Source: an uncultured Pelagimonas sp.
GTDB taxonomy: Bacteria; Pseudomonadota; Alphaproteobacteria; Rhodobacterales; Rhodobacteraceae
Length of the DNA stretch: 64,000 bases
Direction of reading: 5' to 3'
NCBI GenBank assembly: GCA_947499735.1
Contig: CANMPP010000002.1
Coordinates: forward strand, 62,001 to 126,000
This document shows positions 60,762 to 64,000 of the stretch, piece by piece. The stretch's first letter is position 1. Each line of letters opens with the position of its first letter. The notes under the pieces were generated by a model. It was not told where the DNA came from. It did not search any database and saw only the letters and a program-made list of their open reading frames with translations. The position numbers and the translations under genes were made by a program.

Positions 60762-61892
60762 ATGACTCGTAAAATTATCCTTCCCGTCATCATTCTAGCT
60801 GCCGGAGCAGCAGCCTATTTTGGGACCAGTCAATTTATGAGCAAGCCGCCGAGCGATGATCGGCTGACGAGCACAAATATCGATATGGGGTCTGTAGAGG
60901 TTCCTGATACCTCGGCCATTTGTGGTGTCGATCCGGGATATAGTCGGATGCTATGTCTGATTAACCTTCTGAAAGAAGGCGCGTCTGACGCGTTGTTGCA
61001 GGAAATGGAAGTACCCTATTCCGTGGCTATGGCGCAAAACTGGAGCAACCTGCCAGCGGGTGCTTTCCCAAGGCGACCGGGTGTTGTTTTGGGCGAGCTA
61101 TCTATTGAACAACTGGGGTTGGTCAAAGCCATTATGATGGAGGCCACAGGCCTTGAACCCAATGAAGGTTGGGACGAGATGGAGCAAACCCTGAATGCGG
61201 ATGATTACATCGGCACGGTCAGTACGGATTACAAAGCAGGTTACGCATCGGCCAATTCCTACTTTGCCTTCCTTGGTACGCCTGACGTTGTGGGTACTTG
61301 GCAGCTTTATTATGGTGGTCATCACAATGCGTTTGCCAATACGTATACCGATGGCATTTTGGTCGGCGCGACGCCATCCTTCCGCGGGATCGAACCCTTC
61401 CCTAGCTTTGAAATGAACGGACGTGAAAACGTGCCACTGTTGCAGGAACGCGATGCGTTCGCCGCAGTGTTGCAATCTTTGTCGGTTGAACAGCAAGAGG
61501 CCGCGCTGCTTGAAGGGACCTATCGCGATATTCTGGCCGGGCCACAAAATGATGATGCGATACCGACCGAACAGGAAGGGTTGAGCGTTTCCGACTTAAA
61601 CGATGAACAGAAAGCATTGTTGCTGACTGCCATCGAAACCTATGTTGGGGATATCAATGCCAGCGATGCTGCGACCTATATGGCCCAGTATACATCCGAA
61701 TTGCCCGACACGGTGCTGGGATTTTCAGGAACAACTGCGATCAACAGCGAAGACGACTATGTCCGCGTGCATGGGCCTTCGCTGTGGATAGAGTTTTCGC
61801 TGCAATCTAACAAATCAACCGGCGAAGAAGGCAACCATCCGCATTCCGTCTGGCGTGACATCAATGATGATTACGGTGGAAACACAGAATGA
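60762..61892 (+). CDS. DUF3500-family exported protein
   Basis: A 376-aa DUF3500 protein, function unknown. It begins MTRKIILPVIILAAGAAAYF, an N-terminal anchor or uncleaved signal, so it acts in the periplasm. Family marks are QNWSNLPAGAFPRRPGV near residue 90, ANSYFAFLGTPDVVGTWQLYYGGHHNAF near 165 (His-rich) and VGATPSFRGIEPF near 205. I use the ATG at 60762; an in-frame start 90 nt upstream would put a polar leader before the anchor. It overlaps the next gene by 4 nt. Confidence 0.85.
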   Translation: MTRKIILPVIILAAGAAAYFGTSQFMSKPPSDDRLTSTNIDMGSVEVPDTSAICGVDPGYSRMLCLINLLKEGASDALLQEMEVPYSVAMAQNWSNLPAGAFPRRPGVVLGELSIEQLGLVKAIMMEATGLEPNEGWDEMEQTLNADDYIGTVSTDYKAGYASANSYFAFLGTPDVVGTWQLYYGGHHNAFANTYTDGILVGATPSFRGIEPFPSFEMNGRENVPLLQERDAFAAVLQSLSVEQQEAALLEGTYRDILAGPQNDDAIPTEQEGLSVSDLNDEQKALLLTAIETYVGDINASDAATYMAQYTSELPDTVLGFSGTTAINSEDDYVRVHGPSLWIEFSLQSNKSTGEEGNHPHSVWRDINDDYGGNTE

Positions 61893-62449
61893 TGGATGTG
61901 CGAGTATTAAAAGCGCTTGCATGCTCGCTCGTGGTTTGGGCCTGCAGCGCATGGGGCGCGTTTGCCCATGCCTTGCCAGATAGCGTGGTCACGCTGGCGC
62001 GGGTGGAAGATCAACTGAGCGTAACCATCAGCCTACCTTTGGAAGATCTGTTGATCGCAGAACCAACACTTGCGGATTTGGAAAATGCCCCTGTGGCAGA
62101 AGAGCTTTCCGTTCTATCCATGCCAGATCTGGTGTCTTATCTGGGTGCGCATATCGCTTTGCATCATGGCGAGATCCGCCTGCCGCTGTCCTTGCGATCG
62201 GCTGCTTTGCGTTGGGACAAAAATGATCATGTTGGCGAATTCAAAGTTTTGACGGTGCAAATGACATCGCCCTGGCAGGATCCTGAAGGGGCAATGGCAC
62301 TGTTATATGATATTGTCATGCATGAGATTCGAAACCACCGAGCCCAAGTGTTCTGGGAAACATCTGACGACACGCGGGCATTGCTGGCGGATTTTGGATA
62401 CAAAGCCATCGATGGCGCCACGCAACCGGTTCTGATACGCTTGCCCTAA
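61889..62449 (+). CDS. Exported protein, HupE/UreJ-like extracellular part
   Basis: A 186-aa exported protein with a signal peptide (residues 1-27, ending WGAFAHALP). The mature start HALPDSVVTLARVEDQLSVTISLPLEDLLIAEP resembles the periplasmic N-terminal part of HupE/UreJ proteins, but the membrane half is missing and the frame simply ends. It shares the ATGA overlap with the DUF3500 gene, so the two probably function together. Function unknown; the HupE likeness is from memory of the motif and is tentative. Confidence 0.7.
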   Translation: MMDVRVLKALACSLVVWACSAWGAFAHALPDSVVTLARVEDQLSVTISLPLEDLLIAEPTLADLENAPVAEELSVLSMPDLVSYLGAHIALHHGEIRLPLSLRSAALRWDKNDHVGEFKVLTVQMTSPWQDPEGAMALLYDIVMHEIRNHRAQVFWETSDDTRALLADFGYKAIDGATQPVLIRLP

Positions 62450-62483
62450 GCGTTTCAACTAGGTTGCAAAGGGGCGGCGTGCG

Positions 62484-63107
62484 ATGTTCCGCAAACTTGC
62501 CAGCACAGTATTTGGCCAGCAAGATGCCGTGCCATCTTCACCGGTGACAGAGGTTGTACAGCAAAGGTTTGCTGCACAGCTTATGGCCATTAACGCCGAC
62601 CCTTATTTACATGTGGCAGATGCTCAGCACCGGATTATTTCGGTGTTTGACGATCTGCGCTTTGATCGGGCGGATATGGATATGTTGACCGGCCCCATGC
62701 GCGCATATGCTGTGGCCAAGTTGGCACCTTTTGGGGTTGAGCAGGTCAGAGGGCATGTTCTAGAGCAGCGCGACTTGAACATCAGAATGCATTTGTCCCG
62801 CTTTCGTGCGCTGGGCGCGTCGCCTTTTGACGCTGCACGGGAAACCACTCGGCGTGATCAAGATTACTACATCCTGACCCCAACTCAAACCGCATGCTAT
62901 TTCATTGATGCCTACGCGTTCCATGATGCGATTGATCAGATCGCGGGGCTGGTGGTGAAACACCCTGTTAACCTGCTGCGCATTTCAGATTTCTGGACGC
63001 TGGAAAGCCGCAATAAAGAAATCCTGCCAGCGATCGGGCACCTAAAACTGATTCAACGTAAGGCGGTGGAAAGTGACCCGCTGTGCCGCCGCCGGGCATT
63101 GCGATGA
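62484..63107 (+). CDS. Hypothetical cytoplasmic protein
   Basis: A 207-aa protein I do not recognise. No signal or membrane segment is seen. It is mixed alpha/beta with LHVADAQHRIISVFDDLRFD near residue 42 and RDQDYYILTPTQTACYFIDAYAFHDA near 128; the Arg/Asp-rich character is balanced. It follows the HupE-like gene by 34 bp on the same strand and may be co-transcribed with it. Base composition and codon use match the neighbours, so it is likely real. Confidence 0.65.
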   Translation: MFRKLASTVFGQQDAVPSSPVTEVVQQRFAAQLMAINADPYLHVADAQHRIISVFDDLRFDRADMDMLTGPMRAYAVAKLAPFGVEQVRGHVLEQRDLNIRMHLSRFRALGASPFDAARETTRRDQDYYILTPTQTACYFIDAYAFHDAIDQIAGLVVKHPVNLLRISDFWTLESRNKEILPAIGHLKLIQRKAVESDPLCRRRALR

Positions 63108-63111
63108 TGCA

Positions 63112-63408
63112 CTAGTCAACTGTGCTGAGAACCTCGCCGATTTTCAGTGCGCGCATCGGATTTCCGTCGACAGTTAGTTTGCGCATCATAAAAGCGGTGG
63201 CTGGGTTTTGCGCGCCCGTTGCAATGTCGTAAAAGACGTTGGCCTTGGCTGTCATGGTGATGTCAGCCTCTTGGTCGCTTTCCACGGCGCCAGTTTCATC
63301 CACATAGATAACGGCCAGATCCGTCATATCCAATCGTACGCTGCCTTTGATGCGGCCCTTCGCGCGTTGGGTGATCAGGTTGATCATGTCTTCTTTTGTG
63401 ACGCTCAT
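63112..63408 (-). CDS. SCP2 sterol-binding-domain protein
   Basis: A 98-aa single SCP2 domain (small lipid-binding fold). The LDMTDLAVIYVDE and ADITMTAKANVFYDIATGAQNPATAFMMRKLTVDGN segments carry the family pattern, including the 'A-MTGKL-I-GD' type motif. A ligand such as fatty acid or acyl-CoA is possible. It converges with the hypothetical gene (4 nt apart). Confidence 0.88.
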   Translation of the reverse strand: MSVTKEDMINLITQRAKGRIKGSVRLDMTDLAVIYVDETGAVESDQEADITMTAKANVFYDIATGAQNPATAFMMRKLTVDGNPMRALKIGEVLSTVD

Positions 63409-63530
63409 GACGGTTCTCCCTTTGCAGCGAGATAAGCCAGTGTCGTTATTCCGTGTCTATACTGACGTTGGGTATGAAAAAGGCGACGGGCGGGAACCGC
63501 GTCGCCTGAATGCAGTGAACCGTCGAAAGT

Positions 63531-64000
63531 TTAGATAAGGCCCTTAGAGGCGAACAGCTCTTTCAGGTCACATTCTGGGCGTGGACCCATATGTGAAATC
63601 ACTTCTCCTGCGGATGCACTGCCCATTTTACCGGCCAATTCCATATCTGCACCCGTCACAAGGCCATAGAGGAAACCGGCCGCAAACTGATCGCCAGCGC
63701 CTGTAGCATCAACGGGTGTGATCTTGTCCACTGGAACATCTGTGCGTACACTGTCTTTCACGATGGAAACGCCATCACCTGAGCGCGTGCACACCACCAA
63801 CGGACAGATCGCAGCAACAGCCGCCAGATCCGCATCCAGATCACCGTTTTGGTACAGGGACAGTATCTCGGCCTCGTTACCGATCACGTAATCGAGTTCG
63901 TTTTCGATGAGGGATAGGAAATCCTCGCGGTGGCGTTCGACGCAGAACGGATCAGAAATTGCGATACCTGCCTTACCACCTGCTGCGCGACAGGCGCGGG
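63531..64000 (-). CDS. Adenosine kinase / PfkB-family sugar kinase (N-terminus beyond the window)
   Basis: The C-terminal ~155 residues of a ribokinase-fold kinase are visible, and the gene continues past 64000. The visible part begins ...GKAGIAISDPFCVERHR and LDYVIGNEAEILSLY. The catalytic motif DATGAGDQFAAGFLYGL is complete, with the base Asp in GAGD. SDPFCVERHR and NEAE are found in the adenosine kinase subgroup, which makes AMP from adenosine. This would consume the product of AhcY, encoded earlier in the window. Confidence 0.85.
   Translation of the reverse strand, partial: RACRAAGGKAGIAISDPFCVERHREDFLSLIENELDYVIGNEAEILSLYQNGDLDADLAAVAAICPLVVCTRSGDGVSIVKDSVRTDVPVDKITPVDATGAGDQFAAGFLYGLVTGADMELAGKMGSASAGEVISHMGPRPECDLKELFASKGLI

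Overview
The window looks like a chromosomal segment of a marine alphaproteobacterium of the Roseobacter group (Rhodobacterales). I infer this from gene content, not a database search: an AceE-AceF-Lpd operon whose E3 carries a lipoyl domain, membrane urate hydroxylase PuuD with a cytochrome c tail, DUF1289 and DUF2853 proteins, SitABCD metal uptake, several periplasmic-binding-protein ABC systems, moderate GC, and an initiator tRNA with an A29-U41 pair. No insertion sequence, integrase, phage gene, CRISPR array or rRNA was seen; apart from one AT-rich orphan (34440-35045) the region reads as ordinary core and accessory chromosome.

Layout. 1-8150: the start of hemD (minus) diverges from a tight tsaD-gpsA-YciI-EVE run; then DUF1761, DUF2853, a YitT-like membrane protein, ahcY, an HD hydrolase and an SH3 protein. 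8126-14060: pyruvate dehydrogenase operon aceE-aceF-lpd. 14095-21679 (minus): ornithine-cyclodeaminase-like protein, rmuC, mutL, an SDR, puuD and a putrescine-type aminotransferase. 22029-27835 (plus): putrescine/spermidine ABC transporter, a PuuB-like oxidase and an SMR exporter. 27921-34336: rlmN, copper ATPase, adenine deaminase and an EEP-fold hydrolase. 34440-36987: AT-rich orphan and leuA, preceded by a leucine-codon-rich, apparently leaderless leader peptide. 37206-40859: sitABCD behind a Fur/Mur-type box. 40863-43281: a divergent amino-acid ABC system. 43425-43501: tRNA-fMet. 43656-45892: a two-component system. 46046-56567: a LacI-controlled sugar locus with an ABC transporter, two TIM-barrel enzymes, two Gfo/Idh/MocA oxidoreductases and a PD40 propeller protein. 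56604-64000: an imelysin behind a probable iron box, DUF1289, a LysR regulator, an HxlR regulator divergent from a flavodoxin-fold reductase, a DUF3500 gene with two poorly known neighbours, an SCP2 protein and the 3' part of an adenosine kinase.

How the parts connect. AhcY, adenosine kinase and adenine deaminase could recycle adenosine and adenine, and PuuD oxidises urate. The transporter, SpuC-like aminotransferase and PuuB-like oxidase form a polyamine uptake and oxidation module. The sugar locus has no glycoside hydrolase but has the two-oxidoreductase, two-TIM-barrel set used by oxidation-elimination-hydration-reduction routes (levoglucosan, 3-keto-glycosides). It is the best candidate here for an uncharacterised pathway. 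The best regulatory novelty is the leuA leader: a 29-codon ORF whose ATG lies 7 nt after a perfect TATAAT, ending in a Leu-dense run with four CTA codons and followed at once by a GC-rich hairpin.
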